A stretch of DNA of 64,000 nt from Halobaculum sp. MBLA0143 (GCF_041361465.1 NZ_JBGKAC010000001.1:2170001-2234000), one strand, 5' to 3'; counted from the first letter of the stretch, positions 34,296 to 42,311 are shown. Notes: generated by a model from the sequence alone, not told the origin. A program made the numbers and translations.

Positions 34296-35405
34296 TCACC
34301 ACTCCCCGCCGAAGGAGACTTGCAGACCGACCTCGTCGGCGAGCAGTTCGAGCTTCCGGCGCTTGTCCGCGACACTCAACGAGGTGTACAGGAACGTCCC
34401 GTCGAGGAGTTCGTAGAACGCCCGCATCCGTCGCCCGTCGGGGTGGTCGGCGGTGTCGTTGAGCAGACAGTTCTTCTGCGCCCGTGGCGTGGAGTACGGG
34501 AGTTCGACCCGGTCGGTCAGATCGTGTGCCGCGATCAGGTGGTCGACGGCGGTCCCCAGCGCCTGCCTCTGTTCCGCGGGTGGAGACTCGCCCGGGGCTG
34601 GGAGACGCCAGCCGTCGTCGAAACCGACGGCGTACCCCTCCGACACGTCCTCGACGCGCCAAACGTCGCCGTCGACGGACGCGCCGCGGGTCGGTGCCGT
34701 CGTGCCGCCGTCCGTCGGCGTGTACGACTCGGCGACGAACTGACGACGATCCTCCAACACGGCCGCGAGGTCGCGGACGAACTCGCGCGCCTGCTCGCTC
34801 GTGTCGACGCCCACGTCGCCGACCTCCGACTCGACCGTCTCCGCGACCGCCTCCGCGACGGCCGTCTCCTCGCTGCGGAGGTGTTCGATCGCCTCACTCG
34901 TCCGCCTGATCTCCTCTGCGATCTCCCTGGCGCGCCCGGACTGGATCGACTCCTTCGTCAGCAGTTCCAACACGTCCGGGTCGTCCCCGAGGTCGGCGAG
35001 GTCGAACTCCACGACGGACACCTCACCACTCTCGTCGGCGTTCTTCGACAACACCTCGAACTGACGACCGTTCGTCAACACGCCCCACTCGACGCCCAGT
35101 TCCTGCCGCATGTAGCTCCGTAGTTGCTCGACGTTGTCGTCGGTCAACCCCGACCGAGCCGCCTTCGCCTCGACGAACACGGCAGGTGAGTCGCCGACCG
35201 TCAGCGCGTAGTCGACGTGTGTCGTCCGGGTGGCGAACCGGACGGTGTACTCCAGTTCGACCTCGGTCGACCGGAGGTCCCACCCCAGCAGTTCGAGAAA
35301 CGGGTTGACGAGCCGAACCTTCGTCGTCTCCTCGTCCATCTGGGGGGAGGCGTCGATCAGCCCCTGGCTCTGATCGACGTACTCCGCGACCGCGTCCTCG
35401 TCCAT
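34296..35405 (-). CDS. Stand-alone HsdR_N-type (type I restriction R N-terminal) nuclease-like protein
   Basis: 369 residues. The first 150 residues form a PD-(D/E)xK-like fold: K-V-R-L-V-N-P-F-L-E-L-L-G-W, V-D-Y-A-L-T-V-G-D-S-P-A-V-F-V-E-A-K-A (Asp about 65, Glu-x-Lys about 78-80) and G-V-L-T-N-G. This matches the HsdR N-terminal nuclease domain, but no helicase follows. A coiled-coil-like acidic stretch (about 160-215) and a C-terminal domain with Q-K-N-C-L-L-N and F-Y-E-L-L-D-G-T (a restriction-enzyme DNA-interaction feature in related proteins) complete it. It is divergent from the type IIG enzyme. Confidence 0.8.
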   Translation of the reverse strand: MDEDAVAEYVDQSQGLIDASPQMDEETTKVRLVNPFLELLGWDLRSTEVELEYTVRFATRTTHVDYALTVGDSPAVFVEAKAARSGLTDDNVEQLRSYMRQELGVEWGVLTNGRQFEVLSKNADESGEVSVVEFDLADLGDDPDVLELLTKESIQSGRAREIAEEIRRTSEAIEHLRSEETAVAEAVAETVESEVGDVGVDTSEQAREFVRDLAAVLEDRRQFVAESYTPTDGGTTAPTRGASVDGDVWRVEDVSEGYAVGFDDGWRLPAPGESPPAEQRQALGTAVDHLIAAHDLTDRVELPYSTPRAQKNCLLNDTADHPDGRRMRAFYELLDGTFLYTSLSVADKRRKLELLADEVGLQVSFGGEW

Positions 35406-35430
35406 TTTGAGTACAGTTCGAAAGCGTTCA

Positions 35431-35440
35431 GTATAATACT
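35431..35440 (-). promoter_or_regulatory. TATA box of the HsdR_N-type gene
   Basis: AGTATTATAC on the minus strand about 28 bases upstream of the ATG at 35405. Confidence 0.5.
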
Positions 35441-35568
35441 GCGGTTACGACGGTGTCGTGTGGTCTGCCTGTTTGCCGAGTTTCTGACTACCATAGAGAA
35501 GAGAAACCAACACGGCACTGCGGACTGTTTCTACGTAGGGTTGCGCCAGCGGCAGAGGGTGAACAGCG

Positions 35569-35577
35569 TTTTATATC
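35569..35577 (+). promoter_or_regulatory. TATA box of the type IIG enzyme
   Basis: TTTTATATC centred about 26 bases before ATG 35599. It favours that start over the out-of-frame ATG at 35586. Confidence 0.6.
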
Positions 35578-35598
35578 TCACCAGTATGAACTACACCA

Positions 35599-38500
35599 AT
35601 GGCCGACGGCGACGCCCTCCACGGCGCACTCCAGACGATCGGAACGCAGACGGATTCGGACATGAGCGAGCGTGACGTGGAGAGTCTCTTCCTCGAACAC
35701 GAGTTCTACGACGCGCTCGGCTACGAGGGGACTGGCGTCGACCTCCAGAGCGAATTCAGCCTCCCGGACAACCGACGGCCGGACTACATCACACGAGACA
35801 CGAACAGGGCGGTCACCGCAGTCTACGAGTTCAAGACCACTGGGGCCGACCTGCTCGAACACGAGTCACAGCTGTTCGACTACATGGACGAGCTCCGTTC
35901 GAAGTACGGAGTGTTGACCAACGGGGAGACCCTTCGGCTGTACCGACGCGGGGAGACGACTGCGATCAGTGTCGTGGCGTTGGAGTCGGCAACCGCGAGC
36001 GAGGCACGCGACCTGGCGAGCGCCCTGGAGAAACGGGAGTTCGACCTCACGGACCCCGACGACGTGAACCAGTTGCTCGACAGTTCCGACCCGATTCCGC
36101 TCGACAGGAACGCCGACCTCGGGAAGGACCACTTCTTCGACACGTTCCAGCTCGACGACCGGAGTCCGTTCGCCGATCTCGTCACCGGGCTGATGGATCT
36201 GTTGCACGAACTCAGAGACGAGCGGGACAGGAAGTTCGTGGAGGGTGCGTACGACTTCTGGGAGGCGACGTACGCCGACATCCCGGACGAAGATGACATC
36301 CCGACCGCGTGGGAGCCGTTCGTCGACGGTGACGACTCGCTCCGTGACTTCATGTTCTGTCTGGAGAGCGGCCACGCACTGCTCTCGCGGCTCCTGTTGG
36401 CGAAGGCGACGGAGGATCACGACTTCTTCGCCGGCACCGGCTACGACGGGATGCAGGGGTACTTCCGCGGGCTACAGGGGTTCAGCGACAGCATCAACCT
36501 CGATGCGTTCCCGGTCGCGGCCAACAACCTCATCGACGACATGCAAGAGCAGTTGGTCGAGGGGTTGTTCCAGGACGACATCTTCGTCTGGTGGACCGAC
36601 GGATACAGGGAGCAACTGGATCGCGGTCACGGGAGCGGCGTGAATCAGTTCGAGGACGTGGCTCGCGGGAGCGGGTCGGTCGAGCGGATCAGTGAGGCGA
36701 CCCGAGACCGGTTCAGCCGTGCGGTCGCGGAGGTGTTCTTCAACGTCCTCCGGTTCGACTTCGAGGACGTCGAAGGCGACCTCCTGGGTGATCTGTATCA
36801 GCAGTACTTCGACCCGGAGACGCGGAAGGCGCTCGGGGAGTTCTACACGCCACAGCCGGTGATCGACTACATCATGGACGGCGTCGGCTACGACCGTGGG
36901 GTGTCGGGCGAGCGGCTGATCGACCCGGCGTGTGGCTCCGGGACGTTCCTCGTCGAGGCGATCGAGCGGTATCTCGACGACATCGAGCGGTACGAGGACG
37001 ACCCGAACTGGGAGGAACACCTGCGTGATCTCTGTACGCGGCCGCGGGTGGTCGGGCTGGACATCCACCCGTTCGCGGTGTTGATGGCACAGATTCGGTT
37101 CGTCGTCGCAATCCTCCCGGCGTACCAGAAGGCCAAGACACAGAACCCCGACTTCACACTCCGTCGACTGCCGATCTACCGGACGGACACACTTCGCAAC
37201 GAGAGAAAATTGACGGGCGTCGACCTCGGTGACGACGGCTCACAGCAGTTGACCCTCGACGCAGTAACCGAGGACGAACAAGACGTGTTGATCCCCGTTC
37301 CGTTGCCTGTAGAGGTGGACGAAGGCAACGGACAGGAGACCGATGACGGATTCCTCGTTCGACGGGTCCGGATGCCGTTGTTCGAGACGATCCAACTGGG
37401 GACGGGTGTCGACAACTTCGGGGAGTACTTCGCGGCCCTCCAAGGCGTTCTCGACAACGTCAAGGATCACATGCAGTACGCCGAGGAGGTGGGTGACGAC
37501 TTCGACTGGGAGTACCAGAGTGGGCTCGCTGAGAGTATCGGAACGTACACTTCCCGAGACTACGACGGTGTCGAGGAGTTCTTCGCGCCGTACGTCGACG
37601 ACATGCTGGAGAACGTCCAGTACCTCAAGGAGGAACACAACGACGGGCGGCTGTTCAAGATGTTCGAGGACACCGTCCTCGCGTTGGTCGTCAAGAACTA
37701 CATGGAGTACGACTACGTCGTCGGGAATCCGCCGTACGTTCGCGTCCAGAACCTCCCGGACGATCAGAAGACGATGCTAGAGGAACTGTACACCTCGACG
37801 ACGGGCAACTACGACATCTACTGTCCGTTCTACGAGCGGGGGCTCGACTGGCTCTCGGAGGACACCGGAAAGCTCGGCTACATCACGCCGAACCAGTTCG
37901 CGGTCACGGACTACGGCGAGGGACTGCGAGAGGTCCTGCTCCGTGACTCTCGGATCGAAGAGGTGTACGACTTCCGCGACTCCGGCGTGTTCGAGGACGC
38001 GACCAACTATCCGGCAATCGTGATCGCCGAAGACGAACCGGACGCGGACGTTCGGGAGAGCAACGACATCCGGTGTGTCCGGGTGAAGGCGGACACGGAC
38101 GACGACGACGAAGGGCGGGAACTGGACGAGGCGATCATCGACGGCGTGCGAGACCACCGCGACGAGCCGGGCTATAGTGACGACCTGATCGACGTGTTCG
38201 ACTTCCCGCAGAGGAAGCTGTCTCCAGAGCGGTACTGGGCGTTCATGCCGCCCGAGGAGTTGCAGGTGTTCGAGAAGTTGGAAGAGAACAGCACCGACGA
38301 GTTCGAGGACATTACTGACGCCATCTTCGCCGGGACACAGACGAGTGCCAACAAGGTGTACTTGGTGAAGCCAGTCAACGCGGATCGAATTCTCCCCAGC
38401 AGTACGGGAGGCACTGTCAAAGTCGTTCCAACCGGGGAGTCCCGTGAGTACGAAATCGAGACGGACCTCCTCTGTCCGTGGCTGAACGGTGACGATGTCG

Positions 38501-39516
38501 GGCGCTGGAGAGGTGAGTGGTCGGGACTGCACGTAATCCTGCCCCACTACGTCGAGCACGAAGACGGAGAGCCGACGACGAAGTCGTACGACAGAGAGTA
38601 CCTTCGTGAGAACCTTCCGCTGACTTGGGAGTACTTCGAGGCTCACAGAGAAGCCCTGGAAGGGAGAGAGAGTGGCCGAATGGAGGGTGAAGACGACTGG
38701 TACTCGTTCATCTACCCGAAGAGTCACCCTAGATTCGAGAAGCCGAAGATGATAGGCGCACACATCTCACAGAGCGCCCGGTTCATGCTCGACAGCGAAG
38801 GTGTCTGGTACTTCAAGACGGCGTACGGAATCGAATTAGACGAGCCGTACCGTCACCTCACAGAAGAGATAGCCTGCCAACTCAACTCGAAGGCGCTCGA
38901 CTTCTACTTCAAGCACATCACGACAGTCAAGATGGGCGGCTACTACGAGTACCGCTCACAGTACGTCGAGAAGCTACCCTGTGTCACCTCCGACGACGGA
39001 GGGGAGTTCGAGACGATGGAAGAGTCCGCCAACGAGATCGTCGACACAGTCGACCTCGACAGCAAGACCAAACGGTTCCCGGAGGCGTACCTCGGCGACT
39101 ACGACGGCGAACTCCAGTACATCGACTACGAGTGGCAAACTGGCCGACGCCCGGTAGACGCCAGCGTGCAAGGAGAAGTGGACGGTGACTTCACCGTCCA
39201 AGCGGGGCGCACGGACACGATCCGGGACCCGGCGATGTACTCCGACGAGCGCGAGGCCCGGAAGCGCCGTGCGGAGTACGTCCACGCGGCCGTCGACGGC
39301 CGCAACGTCAAGAGCGGCGAGGAGACCTCAATCCCGATCCCGCGCAGCGACGCCGGCGTGGAGGAACTGCTCGCGCGACTGGAGGCAGACCGCGAGCGTG
39401 TCGCCGAGACCGACATCGACGCGCTGGAGGCCGAGATCGACGACGCCGTCTACGACCTGTTCGGCCTCACGCCGGACGAGCGCGAGGTGGTCGAGGAGTA
39501 TCTGGAGGTGTTCTGA
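35599..39516 (+). CDS. Type IIG restriction-modification enzyme (Eco57I-like, N6-adenine methylase fusion)
   Basis: A 1305-residue single-chain enzyme. The N-terminal nuclease domain has a PD-(D/E)xK pattern: R-R-P-D-Y-I (about 58-63) and Y-E-F-K-T-T (about 75-80), then Y-G-V-L-T-N-G. A helical linker leads to F-Y-T-P-Q-P-V-I-D-Y-I. Methylase motif I is D-P-A-C-G-S-G-T-F-L (about 443-452) and motif IV is N-P-P-Y-V-R-V (about 708-714). The last 400 residues hold a TaqI-like target-recognition region and a C-terminal helical part with an acidic coiled coil. It would methylate adenine and cut nearby; cleavage and site are untested. No separate specificity subunit is present. Confidence 0.93.
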   Translation: MADGDALHGALQTIGTQTDSDMSERDVESLFLEHEFYDALGYEGTGVDLQSEFSLPDNRRPDYITRDTNRAVTAVYEFKTTGADLLEHESQLFDYMDELRSKYGVLTNGETLRLYRRGETTAISVVALESATASEARDLASALEKREFDLTDPDDVNQLLDSSDPIPLDRNADLGKDHFFDTFQLDDRSPFADLVTGLMDLLHELRDERDRKFVEGAYDFWEATYADIPDEDDIPTAWEPFVDGDDSLRDFMFCLESGHALLSRLLLAKATEDHDFFAGTGYDGMQGYFRGLQGFSDSINLDAFPVAANNLIDDMQEQLVEGLFQDDIFVWWTDGYREQLDRGHGSGVNQFEDVARGSGSVERISEATRDRFSRAVAEVFFNVLRFDFEDVEGDLLGDLYQQYFDPETRKALGEFYTPQPVIDYIMDGVGYDRGVSGERLIDPACGSGTFLVEAIERYLDDIERYEDDPNWEEHLRDLCTRPRVVGLDIHPFAVLMAQIRFVVAILPAYQKAKTQNPDFTLRRLPIYRTDTLRNERKLTGVDLGDDGSQQLTLDAVTEDEQDVLIPVPLPVEVDEGNGQETDDGFLVRRVRMPLFETIQLGTGVDNFGEYFAALQGVLDNVKDHMQYAEEVGDDFDWEYQSGLAESIGTYTSRDYDGVEEFFAPYVDDMLENVQYLKEEHNDGRLFKMFEDTVLALVVKNYMEYDYVVGNPPYVRVQNLPDDQKTMLEELYTSTTGNYDIYCPFYERGLDWLSEDTGKLGYITPNQFAVTDYGEGLREVLLRDSRIEEVYDFRDSGVFEDATNYPAIVIAEDEPDADVRESNDIRCVRVKADTDDDDEGRELDEAIIDGVRDHRDEPGYSDDLIDVFDFPQRKLSPERYWAFMPPEELQVFEKLEENSTDEFEDITDAIFAGTQTSANKVYLVKPVNADRILPSSTGGTVKVVPTGESREYEIETDLLCPWLNGDDVGRWRGEWSGLHVILPHYVEHEDGEPTTKSYDREYLRENLPLTWEYFEAHREALEGRESGRMEGEDDWYSFIYPKSHPRFEKPKMIGAHISQSARFMLDSEGVWYFKTAYGIELDEPYRHLTEEIACQLNSKALDFYFKHITTVKMGGYYEYRSQYVEKLPCVTSDDGGEFETMEESANEIVDTVDLDSKTKRFPEAYLGDYDGELQYIDYEWQTGRRPVDASVQGEVDGDFTVQAGRTDTIRDPAMYSDEREARKRRAEYVHAAVDGRNVKSGEETSIPIPRSDAGVEELLARLEADRERVAETDIDALEAEIDDAVYDLFGLTPDEREVVEEYLEVF

Positions 39517-39571
39517 CCGCCACAGCCTACCGAATCACACCCTTCTCACCCACCCTCAGTTTGTCACCGAA

Positions 39572-39580
39572 CCTATAATT
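39572..39580 (+). promoter_or_regulatory. TATA-like box before the structured RNA region
   Basis: CCTATAATT predicts transcription from about 39602-39606, so the RNA would begin just ahead of the fold described next. Confidence 0.5.
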
Positions 39581-39601
39581 CCAACCGCAGAGCAAGCGTT
39601 A

Positions 39602-39707
39602 AGTGCCCCTAGGCGCGATGGGAAACTACGACGCTGCGGGCGCGTCACTCGAAAGAGTGGCAGGGTGTTGGAGCACCCTACCCGCTGCGTCGTGGGCCAT
39701 CCACGAC
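39602..39707 (+). ncRNA. Candidate structured leader RNA (three-way junction with competing hairpin)
   Basis: The outer stem pairs 39626-39640 with 39681-39695: 13 Watson-Crick pairs, one G-U and one mismatch. It encloses two perfect hairpins: CACTC-GAAA-GAGTG (39646-39659, GNRA tetraloop) and AGGGTG-TTGGAG-CACCCT (39662-39679). A fourth hairpin, GTCGTGG-GCCAT-CCACGAC (39689-39707), shares its 5' arm with the 3' arm of the outer stem, so the two cannot form together. It ends one base before an in-frame ATG at 39708. The layout fits a riboswitch-like or translational switch. It matches no family I can name. It is not supported by expression data. Confidence 0.5.
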
Positions 39708-40106
39708 ATGTGTTCGAACACTTCGCCGTCTGAAAAGCATGACGGCACGGTGGACGTATCGGAGCTGTGCGACCAGTACGAGCAGCACGTCGAGACCGTC
39801 GAGCAGCTACCGCTGCCGGCACACCGGATCGACTCGCTCGTCGCGGAGACGGAGACGGTTCGGGAGACCCTGGCGACGGACGGGGCGGTGCCGGCGAGGA
39901 CGCTCCAGACGCTCCTCTGTGTGATCGCGGAGGCAATCGGCGACGTGGAGCACGCCCGGACGGTGTCGCCGACGGCCGCGCGGGACGCGGACCGACGCGA
40001 CAGCGACCCGCGACCCGAACTGACGCCCGACGAGCAGGCGACGTGTCTCGACGCGCTGTCGCAGTTGCAGTTCGCGGTCGTCGAGACGCCGGTCGGGAGC
40101 GACTGA
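39708..40106 (+). CDS. Hypothetical acidic protein downstream of the structured RNA
   Basis: 132 residues from ATG 39708, or 118 from GTG 39750 (M-D-V-S-E-L-C-D-Q-Y). The product is mostly helical, with E-L-C-D-Q-Y-E-Q-H-V-E-T-V, L-L-C-V-I-A-E-A-I-G-D-V-E-H-A, and a C-terminal L-D-A-L-S-Q-L-Q-F-A-V-V-E-T-P-V. I recognise no family. The ATG is favoured by its position right after the hairpin, but codon use is better from the GTG. A perfect palindrome, GTGTTCGAACAC (39710-39721), overlaps the start. The 3' end is duplicated at 40865-40911. Confidence 0.6.
   Translation: MCSNTSPSEKHDGTVDVSELCDQYEQHVETVEQLPLPAHRIDSLVAETETVRETLATDGAVPARTLQTLLCVIAEAIGDVEHARTVSPTAARDADRRDSDPRPELTPDEQATCLDALSQLQFAVVETPVGSD
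40047..40093. repeat. Direct repeat copy 1 (3' end of the 39708 gene)
   Basis: These 47 bases match 40865-40911 at 43 positions, in the same orientation and reading frame. Copies are 818 bp apart and flank vapBC. Confidence 0.8.
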
Positions 40107-40168
40107 TCGGCGCGGTCACGCCGCCGTCCGTCGGCGTGTCCGACTCGGCGGCGATCTCTTTGCCCGAG

Positions 40169-40558
40169 TCAGTAGGTCTCGATCTCGACACCGAGCCGTT
40201 CGAAGTCGTCGACGTTCCGTGTGAGTACGGGTTCGTCGACGACCTCGGCGGTGGCGGCGATGATGACGTCACCGTCGCCGACCGGTGTGCCGTCGTTCTG
40301 TAGTTCGCCGGCGAGTCGCCCTGCCTTCCGCATCACGGCCGTGTCGGCGGGGTAGACCGGCTTCGACGCGAGCACGTCTTCGACCGTCTTCCGTTCGGCC
40401 GCCGAGTCGGTCGCGCGAGCGACCCCGTAGTACAGTTCGAACAGCGTCATCGCCGACAGGCGCTGTTGGACGAGATTCGCTTCGAGTTCGCGTGCCTTCT
40501 CCACGGCGTCGGCGTCACCGTTCATCAGATCGACGAGATAGGCGGTGTCGAGGAGCAT
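40169..40558 (-). CDS. vapC: VapC-type PIN-domain toxin
   Basis: A 129-residue PIN domain. Acidic residues: Asp4 in M-L-L-D-T-A-Y-L-V-D-L, Glu in L-F-E-L-Y-Y-G-V (about 41), Asp in V-G-D-G-D-V-I-I-A-A (about 94-96) and Asp in V-L-T-R-N-V-D-D-F (about 116). This is the metal-binding quartet of VapC RNases. It follows vapB by one base and is co-transcribed with it. Target RNA unknown. Confidence 0.93.
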   Translation of the reverse strand: MLLDTAYLVDLMNGDADAVEKARELEANLVQQRLSAMTLFELYYGVARATDSAAERKTVEDVLASKPVYPADTAVMRKAGRLAGELQNDGTPVGDGDVIIAATAEVVDEPVLTRNVDDFERLGVEIETY

Positions 40559-40559
40559 G

Positions 40560-40790
40560 CTACCGCAGTTTGTCGGCCGTCGATTCGAGTTCGGCCGCCC
40601 GGCGCTCGCGTCGCTCCGAGATTGCGTCCCGAAGCGCGTCTGCTTCCTCGTCGCTCAACACCCCGGCGAGATCCAACAGCGACCGCTCCCCGGCGAGACG
40701 GAGCACGACATCCGAGAACGTCTCGTCGTCTGCCTTGTGTGCGTCGAGCCGTTCGTAGGCTTCCTCCGAGAGTCGGATGCTCTTCGACAT
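40560..40790 (-). CDS. vapB: VapB-type antitoxin
   Basis: 76 residues from ATG 40790 (an ATG at 40796 would add two). The N-terminus K-S-I-R-L-S-E-E-A-Y-E-R-L is a ribbon-helix-helix-type DNA-binding pattern of archaeal VapB. S-D-V-V-L-R-L belongs to the same domain, and the C-terminal helix S-E-R-R-E-R-R-A-A-E-L would wrap the toxin. The 40790 start is favoured because a TATA-like AGATATG sits about 28-31 bases upstream. Confidence 0.88.
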   Translation of the reverse strand: MSKSIRLSEEAYERLDAHKADDETFSDVVLRLAGERSLLDLAGVLSDEEADALRDAISERRERRAAELESTADKLR

Positions 40791-40791
40791 G

Positions 40792-40809
40792 TGCATACAG
40801 TTGTATGCA
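40792..40809. promoter_or_regulatory. Perfect palindrome at the vapB start (autoregulatory operator)
   Basis: TGCATACAGTTGTATGCA is an 8-2-8 perfect inverted repeat immediately upstream of the vapB ATG at 40790 and downstream of its TATA element. That is where a VapBC complex would bind to repress its own operon. Confidence 0.65.
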
Positions 40810-40837
40810 GCGCCTCATATCTGTTTTCCTCGGTCCA

Positions 40838-40917
40838 ATGCCGTCGGCCGTTCGTGTCACAGACCTCGACGCCCTCTCGCAGTTGCGGTTCGCGGTCGTC
40901 AAGACGCCGGTGGCGAT
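40838..40917 (+). pseudogene. Remnant of the 39708-type gene (3'-end fragment)
   Basis: The frame from ATG 40838 reads V-T-D-L-D-A-L-S-Q-L-R-F-A-V-V-K-T-P-V and matches the end of the protein encoded at 39708-40106. It then diverges at the point where that gene ends and has no stop at the equivalent place. Only about 20 residues are recognisable, so this is a fragment, not a gene. Confidence 0.55.
40865..40911. repeat. Direct repeat copy 2 (fragment beyond vapB)
   Basis: Second copy of the 47-base sequence at 40047-40093, with four mismatches. It lies on the other side of the vapBC pair. Confidence 0.8.
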
Positions 40918-40976
40918 CCGCGAGCGACGCTCAATCCGCCAGTACTCTGAAGTCCACGGAACTCGGAGTTTATCGT

Positions 40977-41768
40977 GTGACGGGAGAGGACGCGGGGGAC
41001 GCCGACCCACAGAACGACGCCGATCCGCGAGGCGGCAACGACCCGAGAAACGGCGCCGACACCCAGAGCGACACCGACGAGCGCCCGCCGACGGCAGACG
41101 GCGGCGTCGACGCGCGGCTCGCCGGGCTCGACGCGGCGCGGCTCGACCCGGCGGCGATGGCGTCGCAGTCGTCCGGGCTCGACGGGCTGTCGACGCTGTT
41201 GGACCGGCCGTCGCTGGCCCGGGTGTACGTGTACGTCTGTTACTGGGAGCCGACGACCGTGCCGGAGACCGTCGACGCGCTCGACCTCTCGGAGTCGACC
41301 GCGTACGAGTACGTCGACCGGCTCGTCGACCACGGGCTGGTGACGCGCGCCGACGCCGGCCGGCCGCGGACGCTGCGCGCCGACCCCGTCGCGGTCGTCG
41401 ACCCGGTCGGCCCGGTGGTCGTCACCCCGACGGTGTTGCACGCCGTCGCGCTGGCCGCGACCGACGAGGGGCTCGCTCGGTTCCACGACCGCCACGGCCT
41501 CGGGACGCTCGTCGCCACGCTCCGCGGTGCGGGGCTCCACTACGCCGGCGAGACGACCCGACGGAGCGTCGCCGCGGACGTGGGCGTTCGCCCGACGGAG
41601 GCGATGCTCGTGATCGAGGCGCTGGCGCCCGTCCTCGCGGTGGGCCGCGAGCGTGACCCCTACTTCGAGGCGTTGTTCCCCGACGTTGCGACGGCGATGG
41701 AGCTGCCGGATCTGACCGACCGCGCGACCGTTCCGGCGACGGACGGGCCGGTGGACGACGGAGCGTGA
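40977..41768 (+). CDS. HTH regulator paired with a PIN protein (possible antitoxin)
   Basis: 263 residues from GTG 40977. The first 60 are low-complexity and acidic (D-A-D-P-Q-N-D-A-D-P-R). An ATG at 41158 gives a 203-residue core with no such tail and could be the true start, since the TTTATC just before 40977 is too close to serve a leaderless GTG. The core has A-R-V-Y-V-Y-V-C-Y-W and a winged HTH, V-P-E-T-V-D-A-L-D-L-S-E-S-T-A-Y-E-Y-V-D-R-L. The C-terminal domain includes Y-A-G-E-T-T-R-R-S-V and Y-F-E-A-L-F-P-D-V. It precedes a PIN gene by four bases, suggesting a toxin-antitoxin-like pair with the HTH protein as regulator. Confidence 0.72.
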   Translation: MTGEDAGDADPQNDADPRGGNDPRNGADTQSDTDERPPTADGGVDARLAGLDAARLDPAAMASQSSGLDGLSTLLDRPSLARVYVYVCYWEPTTVPETVDALDLSESTAYEYVDRLVDHGLVTRADAGRPRTLRADPVAVVDPVGPVVVTPTVLHAVALAATDEGLARFHDRHGLGTLVATLRGAGLHYAGETTRRSVAADVGVRPTEAMLVIEALAPVLAVGRERDPYFEALFPDVATAMELPDLTDRATVPATDGPVDDGA

Positions 41769-41772
41769 GTCG

Positions 41773-42300
41773 ATGTCGGGGTCCGACACGCTCCCGACCG
41801 GGGCGACTGTTCTCGTAGACACGAACGTCTTCTTCGCAATCGGTGGTCCGTCGAACGAGAAGTACCGACGGTTCCGGGACGCGATACGGGCGGCCGAGGC
41901 GTCGTGTCGCCTCCCGCAGCGTGTCGTCGAAGAACTCGGCGGCCCGGAGACGGATCGAATCGAGACCGCGCTGTCGACCGGCTGGGTCGAGATCGCCGAG
42001 CCGCCCGACCGGACGGACAGTGACGTGGTCACGGCCACGGACGTGGCTCGCCGGACAATCGCAAACGAGACCGACCGCCCGGAACACGACATCGAGAAGG
42101 CAGACGCCGCGCTCGCTGGGCTCGCCGTCCAGTTCGCACAGCGTCGGACCGCGCCGGTCGTCGTCGTGACAAACGACATCCCGGCCCGCGCCGGCGTCGA
42201 ACACGGGGTGACGGCGAGCGGCTACGACGAGACCGTCGACGTGTGTGGCGTTGACGCCGTGATCGGCGACGACACAGACGATCCGGTTCCGATACTCTGA
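41773..42300 (+). CDS. PIN-domain protein (possible toxin)
   Basis: 175 residues. V-L-V-D-T-N-V-F-F-A-I-G (Asp about 16) starts a PIN fold. R-V-V-E-E-L-G-G (about 50-57) gives the second acidic site, and the third region reads E-K-A-D-A-A-L-A-G-L-A, then V-V-V-T-N-D-I-P-A. It is longer than VapC and belongs to the broad archaeal PIN group coupled to an upstream HTH gene. Substrate unknown; probably an RNase. Confidence 0.82.
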   Translation: MSGSDTLPTGATVLVDTNVFFAIGGPSNEKYRRFRDAIRAAEASCRLPQRVVEELGGPETDRIETALSTGWVEIAEPPDRTDSDVVTATDVARRTIANETDRPEHDIEKADAALAGLAVQFAQRRTAPVVVVTNDIPARAGVEHGVTASGYDETVDVCGVDAVIGDDTDDPVPIL

Positions 42301-42311
42301 TCGGTCGGCAC

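Noticed and set aside
39629-39692. Hammerhead ribozyme or c-di-GMP-I riboswitch identity for the three-way junction
   Set aside because: The hammerhead core CUGANGA is missing, and GAAA is a hairpin loop. The c-di-GMP aptamer's conserved receptor and joining sequences are not present.
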